From Candidatus Sulfotelmatobacter sp. (lineage in GTDB: Bacteria; Acidobacteriota; Terriglobia; Terriglobales; Acidobacteriaceae), in the NCBI GenBank assembly GCA_030040965.1, contig JASHOT010000385.1:1-36062 (forward strand): a DNA stretch of 36,062 nt. The letters are read 5' to 3'. Position numbers and translations under genes: made by a program. How positions within the stretch are numbered: position 1 is the stretch's first letter; every line of letters begins with the position of its first letter. Shown here piece after piece: positions 8,574 to 17,789 of this stretch. The notes under the pieces were generated by a model, which saw only the letters and a program-made list of their open reading frames with translations, made no database searches and had not been told where the DNA came from.

Positions 8574-8628
8574 AATTTGGGCGCGGGAAGTTGCAGAGGC
8601 TGCGCAGAAATCTGATATCTTTCCCGCC

Positions 8629-11154
8629 ATGGAAAGAAACAGGCCGTTGCCCATCTCCCGCCGCGATCTTCTCAGTTCCGGTCTTGCACTGTCGGCCTCA
8701 TCGCTCGTGGCTCGATTGCCTTTGGCGCGGGCCGCCGCGACCCTCGCCGGTTATCAAGGTGCTGCGTCCGACGCGGCCATCGCTCCGCGCGAGCGCCTGC
8801 TTTTTGATTTTGGCTGGAAGTTTCAGTTCGGCCACGGTAGCGATCCCGCGCGGGACCTGGGTTTTGGCCTGGGCCAGGGCGATTTTTCCAAATCCGGCGA
8901 TTTCGATTTTGCGACCGCGAAGTTCGACGACTCGAAATGGCGATCCCTGAATCTGCCGCATGACTGGGCCGTCGAATTGCCATTCGTCCACGACGAGGAG
9001 CAGCAATCGCACGGCTATAAACCGCTCGGCCGGCGCTATCCGGAGACCAGCATTGGCTGGTATCGACGCACGTTCGACATTCCGAAAGAAGACGCTGGCC
9101 GCCGCATCGCGATCGAATTCGACGGCGCTTTCCGCGACGCGCTGGTTTTTCTCAACGGATATTTCATCGATCGAAACGACAACGGCTACGCGCCTTTCAA
9201 CTTCGATGTCAGCGACTTTGTGAATTACGGTGGAAAGAATTTTCTGGTGGTGCGCATGGACGCCAGCTTCGGCGATGGCTGGTTCTACGAGGGCGCGGGA
9301 ATTTATCGCCATGTGTGGCTGACGAAGATGGATGCGCTGCACCTCGGGCAATGGGAGAGCTATGTGCGCACAGCGCGACAAACACGTGGAACGGGCGGAT
9401 GGCTGGACGTCGGGACTACAGTTCAAAACCAGGGCACCAAACCGGAAAGTTGCATGGTTCGCTGGGAAGTCCGCGACGCCGACGGAAAGGTTGTTGCGAC
9501 CACTGAGTCGAAGCCTCAATCGATTTCCGCCGATAGCTCGATGACGTTTACAGCCAGCGCGAACATACCCAATCCATCGAGATGGTCGCCGGAAACACCT
9601 TATCTTTACTCCGCTATTGTCAGCGTCGAGTCCCCCGAAAAAACACGCGATGCCGAGCGCATCACCTTCGGTATTCGCGATATCAAGTGGGATGTCGACC
9701 ACGGCTTCTTCCTCAACGGCAAGCGCGTCGAGCTGAAAGGCACCTGCAACCATCAGGACCACGCCGGAGTGGGCGCGGCGCTGCCCGACCGCCTACAGTC
9801 GTATCGGCTCGGCGTACTCAAAGACATGGGCGGCAATGCTATCCGCACATCGCACAACATGCCGACGCCCGAATTGGTCGAAGCCTGCGACAGGCTGGGC
9901 ATGATGATGATGTGCGAGACACGGCTGATGAGCGCGAATCCCGAAGGCATGGCGCAACTGGAAGTCATGATCAAGCGCTACCGCAACTCGCCATCCATCA
10001 TTCTGTGGTCGATGGGCAACGAAGAGTGGATCATGATGTATCAACCGCAGGGCGAACGCGTGATGGACGACATGATTGCTCGCACGCACGAACTCGATCC
10101 TACGCGCCTGTGCACAGCCGCCGTCAACACCGCTTTCGACACTCATTTCCCCGAGCACCTCGACGTGATGGGATACAACTACAACCTGAAAGTGATTGAC
10201 GATTGGCATAAGAAACATCCCAAGATTCCGTGCGTAGGTTCGGAGACTGCGAGCACCGTCTCTACTCGCGGCATCTACTCAACCGATAAGCTGCGCAACT
10301 GGGTGAGCGCCTACGATGTAAACACCACCTCATGGTCGGAGCGGGCCGAGGAATGGTGGAAATTCTATGCGGCGCGCGAATGGCTCGCCGGCGGCTTCGC
10401 TTGGACGGGTTTCGACTATCGCGGCGAGCCGACGCCTTACGGATGGCCGTCGATCAACTCGCAGTTCGGCATCGTCGATATATGTGGTTTTCCCAAGGAC
10501 AATTTTTTCTATTACAAAGCATGGTGGGGATCGGATCCGGTGCTGCACTTGTTTCCGCACTGGAATTGGGAAGGGCGCGAAGGTGAGCCCATCTCCGTGT
10601 GGGTGCATTCCAATGTCGATTCCGTCGAAGTGTTTCTGAACGGCAAGAGTCAGGGATCGCAGAACGTCACACCTTTTACGCATCTGGAGTGGAAAGTGAA
10701 ATATGAACCGGGTACTCTCGAAGCGCGCGGCACCAAAGATGGAAAAGTAGTGCTGGTTGAAAAGCGCGAAACGACGGGCGTTCCCGCGGCCGTTCGCCTG
10801 ACCGCCGACCGCACCGAAATTAACGCTGATGGCGAAGATGTGGCGGTTCTAAGCGTCGAGATGCTCGACGGCCAGGGCCGCGCCATTCCCACCGCTGATC
10901 GCATGATCTATTTCAATGTGAGCGGCGAAGGCGCGCTCATCGGCGTCGGCAACGGCGATCCAAACTGTCAGGAGTCCGACAAAGATCCGCAGCGCAGTTT
11001 GTTCAACGGCCTGGCACAGGCAATCGTACAGTCAACGCGAACTCCGGGCACGATCACGATTGAAGCGCTGACCAAGGGTCGGTCGCAACAGCCCTCGCCT
11101 GCGAGCGTAACCATCACAACCAAAAAAGTTGATTTGCGTCTGGCGGTGGCCTAA
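8629..11154 (+). CDS. Tat-exported GH2 beta-galactosidase-like enzyme
   Basis: This 841-residue glycoside hydrolase family 2 protein starts at the ATG at 8629, giving MERNRPLPISRRDLLSSG: a twin-arginine signal followed by a hydrophobic segment. An upstream in-frame TTG at 8563 would bury the signal. The sugar-binding jelly roll (IGWYRRTFDIP) comes first, then the Ig-like domain, then the TIM barrel with acid/base Glu465 in SMGNEEW and probable nucleophile Glu539 in GSETAST. C-terminal DUF4982-like (LHLFPHWNWEGREGEPI) and Ig-like domains follow. Family members release terminal beta-galactose or related sugars. Nearby galT supports galactose, but beta-glucuronidase or mannosidase activity cannot be excluded. 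Confidence 0.9.
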   Translation: MERNRPLPISRRDLLSSGLALSASSLVARLPLARAAATLAGYQGAASDAAIAPRERLLFDFGWKFQFGHGSDPARDLGFGLGQGDFSKSGDFDFATAKFDDSKWRSLNLPHDWAVELPFVHDEEQQSHGYKPLGRRYPETSIGWYRRTFDIPKEDAGRRIAIEFDGAFRDALVFLNGYFIDRNDNGYAPFNFDVSDFVNYGGKNFLVVRMDASFGDGWFYEGAGIYRHVWLTKMDALHLGQWESYVRTARQTRGTGGWLDVGTTVQNQGTKPESCMVRWEVRDADGKVVATTESKPQSISADSSMTFTASANIPNPSRWSPETPYLYSAIVSVESPEKTRDAERITFGIRDIKWDVDHGFFLNGKRVELKGTCNHQDHAGVGAALPDRLQSYRLGVLKDMGGNAIRTSHNMPTPELVEACDRLGMMMMCETRLMSANPEGMAQLEVMIKRYRNSPSIILWSMGNEEWIMMYQPQGERVMDDMIARTHELDPTRLCTAAVNTAFDTHFPEHLDVMGYNYNLKVIDDWHKKHPKIPCVGSETASTVSTRGIYSTDKLRNWVSAYDVNTTSWSERAEEWWKFYAAREWLAGGFAWTGFDYRGEPTPYGWPSINSQFGIVDICGFPKDNFFYYKAWWGSDPVLHLFPHWNWEGREGEPISVWVHSNVDSVEVFLNGKSQGSQNVTPFTHLEWKVKYEPGTLEARGTKDGKVVLVEKRETTGVPAAVRLTADRTEINADGEDVAVLSVEMLDGQGRAIPTADRMIYFNVSGEGALIGVGNGDPNCQESDKDPQRSLFNGLAQAIVQSTRTPGTITIEALTKGRSQQPSPASVTITTKKVDLRLAVA

Positions 11155-11322
11155 GAAGAGGTTCTGCTGGCGCTTTGTAAAATTCTGCAGCGGCATCGTG
11201 CAAAGCGCTTCCCGGCAGTTAGAATCCCTGTGATCGTGTGGCCCCACTTGTCCGCGCGGCCGACCCAGACCTGAACGTTCGTGTCTGCAGAAATGAGCGG
11301 TAGTTGGATAGGATCATTCATT

Positions 11323-14070
11323 ATGGTCAGCCGGAAAATATTCGCCCGATTGAGCATGCCGTTTGCTTTGTCGATTGCTCTTCTTTTTCAAGGCTGCGGA
11401 GGCTCGTCTTCGTCTGGCGGAGGCGGAGGTACGGGCAATCCTCCTGCCGCTCCGACGGGCTTGACCGCAACGCCGGGAAACGCGCAGGTCAGCCTTTCCT
11501 GGATGGCGAGTAGCGGCGCAACCAGTTACAACATTTTGCGCGGCACAACGAGCGGAGGTCCTTACACGCAGACCGGTTCATCTACAACCACGAGTTATGT
11601 CGACACCAGCGTGACTAACGGCACGACTTACTACTACGTTGTGACTGCGGTTAACGGTGCTGGACAAAGCGGCAACTCGAACCAGGCATCCGCCATGCCT
11701 GCCACACCGCCGACCAACATCACTGTGAATATCAATGTGCTGGCCAACCGGCACGCAATCAGTCCTTATATCTACGGCGGTTCGTTTCCCAACTCCACTT
11801 CTACTATCACCGATAGCGGCCTGACCCTGGTGCGCTGGGGTGGCAACGCCTCGTCGACTTACAACTGGCAGATCTTCACCGACAACGCCGACAACGACTA
11901 CTATTTCGAGGATTTCACTTTTTGCGGCCTCGGCGTATCTCCGACGTGCACCGATAGCAATTCCACCCAGTTCATCACCGACGTACAGAATGCGGGCAGC
12001 AATCCTTTGATGACGATGGTCATGATGAATTTCGTGGCACAGAGTCCGGAAACTTCAGCACAACAGGGAACGGGAGCCGACAACTATCATTGGAGTTATC
12101 CCAGCACGAGTTGGCCCAGCCAGTGCGCCTTCGATCCCTACAACTCGAGCGCCGGAGATGGCATTCAGTCGGGGACGAATTGCCTGGGTAGCACCGCGTA
12201 CATTGCTGCAAATGCGTCCGACATTAACAACACGTACTTCGCGTTGCTCGACGATTCCAGCCAAACGTGCCCGCCAGCCACGACTCCGTCCGGCGGCACT
12301 CCCTGCGTCTACCGGAACACGTGGGCCCAGGCGCTGGCCGCTGCATTTAACACTCCGACTCCTGTACCCACCTGTCCCATCCCGTATTCGACCATCGCGT
12401 CCTGCCACTTCTACGACATGGACAACGAAATTGACATTTGGGGTGGAACCCACCACGACATCCATCCCAATCCTTCAGGCTATGATGAGTTAGCCAACGT
12501 TTATCTCACGGAGGCCGGCAATCTGAAGGGGTGGGACCCGCAGGCGGTTCGACTTGGCCCGGTGAGTTGCTGCTGGTGGTATTACTGGAATGGCGCCAAT
12601 AGCGCGGACAAAGGCAATCACGCCGGCATTGACTTCCTGCCCTGGTGGCTCAATCAAGTTTACTGGCAAGATCAAATCTCAGGCGCGCGCACACTCGATG
12701 TGTTCGATCTCCACGCCTATCCCGACGCCCTCACCAGCGGCCTCACCCAAACGCAACTTCAGGCGCTGGCCGTGAGCATTTATCGCGACTATTGGGATCC
12801 CACGTATCAATCCACGGAGTGCTCGAGCGAATTTCAATACGCGACCAGCATGCAGCCCATGAACTGCATCCCCTTCCGCATTCCTCGCATGCGTGCGATC
12901 GCCAACATGATTTACCCGGGAACGCCAATGAGCTTCACCGAATGGAGTGCCGCATTCGCCGGCGAGTCTGATTTTTCCACCGCGCTCGGCGATGCCGATG
13001 CTTACGGCATGCTTGGCCGCGAGCGCATGTCAATGGCATCGCGCTGGACCGCGCCTCAGTCCGCCAATCCCAATTATCTTGCTCTGAAGCTCTACACCAA
13101 CTATGACGGCTCGCACGATAAGTTCGGGATCACGTCAGTTTCCGACACCAACACCGGTAATCCAAATCTATTCAGCAGTTACGCCGCGCTCAATTCCACG
13201 GGCACGGCGATGACCGTGATGGTGCTCAACAAAGATCCACAGAACTCCGTGCAGGTGCAGTTCGCACTTACGGGCTTCACTCCGACCTCGTTCGTGAGCT
13301 ATACCTTGGCTGCGAGTGCTCCGACGTCGATCGTGTCCTCCTCTTCTCAGTCGTGGTCGGGGACGCAGATCTTCGCCCCATACAGCGCGACATTGCTGGT
13401 CATCTCGGGCAGTCTGGCGAATGCGCCGGCGTCCGATTGGGACTTGAATCCCGACACCATCATGGTGCCGGCCAGCGGCAGCGTCACGTTGCAGCCGAAA
13501 ATTACCAGTGGCACTGCGAACGTGACCCTGTCGTCGGCAGTTTTCGACAGCTATGAAGGCGCAACGGCGTGCAGCGGATCACTAACGATCAACACATCCA
13601 CGATCACGCCCACCACGACCGGCGAAATCACGGTGAATGCCGGCAGCACTCCCGGCTTTTGTCATTTCACCGTGACCGGCAGCGATGGAACTGTTACGCA
13701 GACCGAAGGCGGATGGATCGTTGTCGGCAATCCTCCGGCGAGTCTTGCCGTAAGCGGTGGAAACTCGCAAACCGGCGGAGTGGGAACCACGTTGCCTCAG
13801 TCGCTCGCCGTGACACTCAGTCCCGGCCAATCGGGAGGTGCGTCCTCTGGCGCCAGCATCCTGTTCACAACGAATGCCGGCACCGTTACGTATACCCCCA
13901 GCAGCGGCCCAGCAGTCACGGGAACAAAAGTGATTGCGGTGACGAATTCCTCGGGCGTCGCCTCAGTTACGCTCATGTTGCCGAGCACGGCCCAGACCGT
14001 CAGCGTTCAGGCCGAAGCGCCCTACGCACTTGGGAATGCCATCGCGAACTTCAGCGAAACCGCGCAGTGA
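11323..14070 (+). CDS. GH44 endoglucanase/xyloglucanase lipoprotein with FnIII domain
   Basis: This protein of 915 residues begins at the ATG at 11323, giving MVSRKIFARL, a hydrophobic core and the lipobox LFQGC. A GTG at 11281 would add 14 unlikely residues. A Ser/Gly linker leads to a fibronectin type III domain (about 40-125). The GH44 catalytic domain follows, with acid/base Glu369 in YDMDNEIDIWGGTHHDIHP and nucleophile Glu540 in SFTEWSA. A C-terminal beta-rich region (about 690-915) resembles bacterial Ig-like domains. GH44 enzymes cut cellulose, xyloglucan or mixed-link glucans. The lipidated anchor would hold it at the cell surface or periplasm. A DNE motif with Ile where most members have Pro is slightly unusual. 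Confidence 0.88.
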   Translation: MVSRKIFARLSMPFALSIALLFQGCGGSSSSGGGGGTGNPPAAPTGLTATPGNAQVSLSWMASSGATSYNILRGTTSGGPYTQTGSSTTTSYVDTSVTNGTTYYYVVTAVNGAGQSGNSNQASAMPATPPTNITVNINVLANRHAISPYIYGGSFPNSTSTITDSGLTLVRWGGNASSTYNWQIFTDNADNDYYFEDFTFCGLGVSPTCTDSNSTQFITDVQNAGSNPLMTMVMMNFVAQSPETSAQQGTGADNYHWSYPSTSWPSQCAFDPYNSSAGDGIQSGTNCLGSTAYIAANASDINNTYFALLDDSSQTCPPATTPSGGTPCVYRNTWAQALAAAFNTPTPVPTCPIPYSTIASCHFYDMDNEIDIWGGTHHDIHPNPSGYDELANVYLTEAGNLKGWDPQAVRLGPVSCCWWYYWNGANSADKGNHAGIDFLPWWLNQVYWQDQISGARTLDVFDLHAYPDALTSGLTQTQLQALAVSIYRDYWDPTYQSTECSSEFQYATSMQPMNCIPFRIPRMRAIANMIYPGTPMSFTEWSAAFAGESDFSTALGDADAYGMLGRERMSMASRWTAPQSANPNYLALKLYTNYDGSHDKFGITSVSDTNTGNPNLFSSYAALNSTGTAMTVMVLNKDPQNSVQVQFALTGFTPTSFVSYTLAASAPTSIVSSSSQSWSGTQIFAPYSATLLVISGSLANAPASDWDLNPDTIMVPASGSVTLQPKITSGTANVTLSSAVFDSYEGATACSGSLTINTSTITPTTTGEITVNAGSTPGFCHFTVTGSDGTVTQTEGGWIVVGNPPASLAVSGGNSQTGGVGTTLPQSLAVTLSPGQSGGASSGASILFTTNAGTVTYTPSSGPAVTGTKVIAVTNSSGVASVTLMLPSTAQTVSVQAEAPYALGNAIANFSETAQ

Positions 14071-14088
14071 TTTCAGATAGTTGGGCGT

Positions 14089-15141
14089 TTATTTTCTGAG
14101 CTCTCGCAGCCGCGCGGCGGCGCTTTCGGCTGTGATGTCGCGCTGCGGCATGCCCAGCATTTCAAAGCCGACCATGAACTTCCGGATTGTGGCCGAGCGC
14201 AGCAGCGGTGGATAGAAGTGCGCATGGAAATGCCATTCCGCATGCGACCCTCCGTCGGTTGGCGCCGGATGAAACCCCATGGAATACGGAAAGGGAACGG
14301 AGAAGACGCGGTCGTAGATGGAAGTGATCGTGTGCAGGATCTCGCCCAATGCGTCGGCTTCGTTGGCGGTGAAATCGTTCATACTCGCAAAGTGCCGGCA
14401 ACTGCACAGCAAAATCTCAAACGGCCACACCGCCCAGAACGGCACCATGGCGACGAAGCCGGAGTTTTCCGAGACCAGCCGTTCTTGCGCACTCTGTTCG
14501 AGCGCGATGTAGTCACATAGAAGGCATCTGCCGTGCAAACGGGAATATGCCTGCTGCGAAGCGAGTTCCTTCGCCGGTTCCTGGGGAACGGATTTCGTCG
14601 CCCACACCTGGCAATGTGGATGCGGGTTACTCGCGCCCATCATGGCGCCGCGATTTTCGAAAATCTGCACGTAGTTGATATCCGGCCGTTCGCTCAACTC
14701 GCGGAACTGTCCCATCCAGGTGTGCACGACCGGCTTGATGTCGGAGAGACTCATGGTCGCGAGTGTCAGGTCGTGCCGTGGCGAAAAACAGATGACGCGG
14801 CATATTCCCGGCTCGGCTTCCGCGACGATCAATCCTTTGTTCTCAAGATCGATCCGGTCGCTTCGACCAGGCGCCGTTGCCGGATGCAGCGCCGCAAAGT
14901 CGTTTTCGAATACGAAGGTCGAAGCGTAAGCGGGATTCCGCACTCCTCCGGCGCGCGCGTTGCCCGGGCACAAATAGCACTGCGGATCATATTCCGGCTC
15001 CGGCACGGTTCGCAGCTCGGCTACTTCTCCCTGCCACGGACGCGTTGCGCGATGCGGAGAAACCAGAATCCACTCCTTGGTGAGGATGTTCAGCCTTCGA
15101 TGCGGGTCTTCGGTGAGCTTCAATTTCTCCCCCGCCCGCAT
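14089..15141 (-). CDS. galT: Galactose-1-phosphate uridylyltransferase
   Basis: This 350-residue HIT-superfamily enzyme exchanges UMP between UDP-glucose and galactose-1-phosphate in the Leloir pathway. Zn ligands are in CYLC (Cys55, Cys58). The active-site triad is in SNPHPHCQVW (His174, His176), and the C-terminal SMGFHPAP plus WHFHAHFYPPLLRS motif is intact. The N-terminal LTKEWILVSPHRATRPWQG is typical. It is convergent with the GH44 gene, only 18 bases apart. The ATG at 15141 lacks a clear ribosome binding site, and a palindrome lies 31 bases further upstream. It would use galactose released by the GH2 enzyme. Confidence 0.96.
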   Translation of the reverse strand: MRAGEKLKLTEDPHRRLNILTKEWILVSPHRATRPWQGEVAELRTVPEPEYDPQCYLCPGNARAGGVRNPAYASTFVFENDFAALHPATAPGRSDRIDLENKGLIVAEAEPGICRVICFSPRHDLTLATMSLSDIKPVVHTWMGQFRELSERPDINYVQIFENRGAMMGASNPHPHCQVWATKSVPQEPAKELASQQAYSRLHGRCLLCDYIALEQSAQERLVSENSGFVAMVPFWAVWPFEILLCSCRHFASMNDFTANEADALGEILHTITSIYDRVFSVPFPYSMGFHPAPTDGGSHAEWHFHAHFYPPLLRSATIRKFMVGFEMLGMPQRDITAESAAARLRELRK

Positions 15142-15172
15142 TGTATGACGAGCGCCGATCTTGGCGATTTAG

Positions 15173-15189
15173 TTTAGCTTTAAGCTAAA
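15173..15189. promoter_or_regulatory. Palindromic operator upstream of galT
   Basis: TTTAGCTT (15173-15180) and AAGCTAAA (15182-15189) form a perfect 8-bp inverted repeat around one T. It lies 31 bases upstream of the galT start. An AT-rich 17-bp palindrome of this kind resembles sites of MarR-family repressors, but no such gene is in the window. It could also be a weak hairpin after ctaB. Confidence 0.5.
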
Positions 15190-15260
15190 GAGTGAATCGG
15201 GGGCGACGAGGAACTCCATGCGGGGAACGAGATCGACGAAGCCCTGCTTAGAACGTGAGT

Positions 15261-16196
15261 TTACGGGCGAATCGAGTTGCCCATCATCAGGGCAAACAAC
15301 AGAGGAAGGTAAATCACCGTTGCCTGCAACACATGGCGCGCACGCATCTTAGAAGGCGCGCTGGCGAGCGGTTGCCGCAGAAACGCGAGGCGGATTCCGA
15401 AATAGAGAAGAGCGAAACCCAGCGTCACGGCTCCAGCAAAATAAATCCTGCCCGCCATTCCCATCAGGCTGGGCAAAAGGCTTATCGGAATCAGCGCCAC
15501 GGAATACACGAGAATTCTTTTGGCTGTCGAGCGACCATCTTGTTCGACCACCGGCAGCATGCGTACGCCGCCTTTGGCGTAGTCCTCGCGATACAACCAT
15601 GCAATCGAAAAGAAGTGCGGAAATTGCCACACAAAGAGGATGGCGAACAGTACGAGCGTCCCGAATTCCAGTCGCCCGCGAACCGCGGTCCAGCCGAGAA
15701 CCCCCGGCATCGCTCCGGGGAACGCCCCCACCAATGTACAGATCGGTGAGATACGCTTGAGCGGCGTGTACGCCGCCAGGTAAACCACGGAGGTGAGCAG
15801 CGTCAGAAGTCCGGTCAGCGGGTTGGTGAAGACTGCCAGATAAATGGATCCGCCCACAGCAGCTAGCACGCCGACGACGGTCGCGTGCATCAGACTCATT
15901 CGTCCCGCCGGAATCGGTCGCTGTGCGGTCCGCCGCATGTGGGCATCGACATCGTGCTCCATGACTTCATTCAGCGCGGCGGTGCCGCTCGAAACCAGTC
16001 CGATTCCGACCAGCGCGTGCAATAGCCCCCAGCTAATCCATGCCACGCCCGCCTGATGCGCTCCAAAAAAATATCCGCACCACGCCGTCATTACGATCAG
16101 CGTGGTCACGCGAAGCTTGGTCAGTTCGGCATAGTCTCGCAAAAGAATGCTGGCGCGCGTCCGCAACCCGGAGAAAGGAATTGTCATCGTGCTCAT
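15261..16196 (-). CDS. ctaB: Protoheme IX farnesyltransferase (heme O synthase)
   Basis: This UbiA-family prenyltransferase adds a farnesyl group to heme B to make heme O, needed by aa3/bo3 oxidases. It has about nine hydrophobic segments. The Asp-rich site NEVMEHDVDAHMRRTAQRPIP and the second conserved stretch YAAYTPLKR-like (YLAAYTPLKRISP) are present, followed by GAFPGAMPGVLGW. I start it at the ATG at 16196 (MSTMTIPF), which gives 311 residues; a GTG at 16265 would add 23 residues and neither has an ideal ribosome binding site. The oxidase genes it serves begin 3 kb away on the other strand. A heme A synthase (ctaA) is not seen here. Confidence 0.94.
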   Translation of the reverse strand: MSTMTIPFSGLRTRASILLRDYAELTKLRVTTLIVMTAWCGYFFGAHQAGVAWISWGLLHALVGIGLVSSGTAALNEVMEHDVDAHMRRTAQRPIPAGRMSLMHATVVGVLAAVGGSIYLAVFTNPLTGLLTLLTSVVYLAAYTPLKRISPICTLVGAFPGAMPGVLGWTAVRGRLEFGTLVLFAILFVWQFPHFFSIAWLYREDYAKGGVRMLPVVEQDGRSTAKRILVYSVALIPISLLPSLMGMAGRIYFAGAVTLGFALLYFGIRLAFLRQPLASAPSKMRARHVLQATVIYLPLLFALMMGNSIRP

Positions 16197-16373
16197 GAAT
16201 TCGGCCGTGTCAACGCTGTTAGAAGTTTCCTGGGTTGCTTTGAGAAAGCCACGCGCGGACCCCACTCCGCCGCGTGCTCAAGGAATGCATAAATATTCCG
16301 AACCAACTTGAAAGTCAAGCGAAAACCAAATTGCAATGGTCAGGGTCAGCCTATCACAATCACTCTGACGGGT

Positions 16374-17789
16374 TCAGCGGCTCGCTCCCGAGCCAGTGGA
16401 ATCAAACGTTTCAGGCGGATCAAAAAAACTTTTGTGCCACAGCGCTGAATCCGACAATGTGCCCGCCCGCCATTGCTCGAGCGCCGGTAGCGTGGCGCCA
16501 ATCATTCCGCCGTCTGCCGAATCAAAGATCACCACAATGCCGGCAAGTCCGGAGGTTTTCTTGTCTACTTCGTCGAAGTTCTTGTCGAACAGAAACTTCA
16601 CGTATTCCAGCCGCTCTTTTAAGCCCGCGTCCTTCGCGTTCTCGTCAATCTTCTGCACGGTCACGATCTTGACGCTTTTGCCCTTCAGCGGCTCCCAATC
16701 TCCGGGGAACTGGGCGGTTTCCTCACGTACCACGTGGAACAAATCGGCGGCTGTGCCTTGCGTATTCTCTGGCGCTGCTTCTGTGTCCGGGACGCCATCT
16801 GGCATTTCAACACTATTACGCCAGATCCACCCCCGCGACAGGCCGGAGATGCGCACGTGCACCCAGTCCTGGTTGAAGTTCAGCAGCTCGAATTCGTCGT
16901 GAAGGCTGGCGAGAAAAAGCGGTTTCGCTGTAAGGCTGGGAGACTCTACCACCGGTGTTCCCGATTTCTTGACCGCGACCAGGTTTTTGGGATGCGCCTG
17001 GTTTTTGAGAATTTCTTCCAGGCCATCGATCTCCGCTTGCAGCTCTCTCGAAACCTTTTCGTTTCTTGGCCGATTTTCCGCGTTGGCGCCATTGGGCGGA
17101 GCCAATCCATTCCCCGCGATCCCACGACTCACGGAGGTCGAAAAAGTCTCGTCGTTGTTCGGAAACCGAGGTGAAGGCGCGGAAACCGTCGGTGATTGTG
17201 AGTTTTCCTCCATAGAGGTTGCCTGCGGCTTCCCTTTGGCTGGAGACGGCTGTGGTGCCGACCGTGGTGCCACTGGTGATAAAGTCGCTTGCGCCCCTGC
17301 GACCGCAGGTCCGGAACTTACTGTGTTTGATTCCGTCGCGACCGTCGCATTTCCGCCGCGGCCGGCCAGGTTCACCAGTTGGTCCGATAATTGGTCAAGA
17401 AGGTCGCCTTCCAGTCGGCCATTCGACGGAAGCAACTGATATCCGGAATGCCCGGTGGGATCGTTGTACCACGCGGTCACTTTCATGGTGACCCGCACCA
17501 GCGAGCCTCCGCCTGGGTTGGCGGTTACCTGCACCGATGCCTGGTAGTAGCCTCGCTGGTAGCGTTCGAGCGGATGCGCGCCGGCGTTGGCGAATCCATC
17601 GAGCACCGGCAAGCGCCCCGCCATCGCAGCTTGCAGATTTTTCAACGCCTGTTCCACCGCAGCCTTGGATTGCGGAAACGTCCGTTCATAAGTATTGGCC
17701 TGAGGCACTGAAGTGGCCTGCCCGGCGCACAAATTCGACAGTGCAGCCGCCAACACCAACAGCGCCACTCTCTGAAGTCGCGAGATCAC
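16374..17789 (-). CDS. Exported protein with SH3-like domain, unknown function
   Basis: This 471-residue protein has a signal peptide (MISRLQRVALLVLAAALSNLC, cleaved near AGQA). A folded N-terminal domain (about 30-150, with YQRGYYQASVQVTANPGGG) is followed by a Pro/Ser-rich linker. An SH3-like domain at about 270-335 (ELLNFNQDWVHVRISGLSRG) ends in WIWRNSVEMP. A C-terminal alpha/beta region with LAGIVVIFDSADGGMIGA completes it. It starts at a GTG that overlaps the stop of the upstream gene as GTGA, with GGAG 8 bases before. Both proteins share an N-terminal domain plus linker plus SH3 plan, so they probably act together in the envelope. I do not recognise the family. Confidence 0.78.
   Translation of the reverse strand: MISRLQRVALLVLAAALSNLCAGQATSVPQANTYERTFPQSKAAVEQALKNLQAAMAGRLPVLDGFANAGAHPLERYQRGYYQASVQVTANPGGGSLVRVTMKVTAWYNDPTGHSGYQLLPSNGRLEGDLLDQLSDQLVNLAGRGGNATVATESNTVSSGPAVAGAQATLSPVAPRSAPQPSPAKGKPQATSMEENSQSPTVSAPSPRFPNNDETFSTSVSRGIAGNGLAPPNGANAENRPRNEKVSRELQAEIDGLEEILKNQAHPKNLVAVKKSGTPVVESPSLTAKPLFLASLHDEFELLNFNQDWVHVRISGLSRGWIWRNSVEMPDGVPDTEAAPENTQGTAADLFHVVREETAQFPGDWEPLKGKSVKIVTVQKIDENAKDAGLKERLEYVKFLFDKNFDEVDKKTSGLAGIVVIFDSADGGMIGATLPALEQWRAGTLSDSALWHKSFFDPPETFDSTGSGASR

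Noticed and set aside
11151-11357. A 68-residue minus-strand frame before the GH44 gene, with NVQVWVGRADKWGHT.
   Set aside because: The phrase resembles a piece of a carbohydrate-related protein and could be a remnant, but it is short, overlaps the GH44 signal peptide and has no ribosome binding site or clear family match.
15173-15260. Minus-strand codons between ctaB and galT that read GFVDLVPRMEFLVAPDSLFSLKLN then stop.
   Set aside because: It looks a little like a protein end, but the frame has no start of its own and runs through the palindrome; probably chance.
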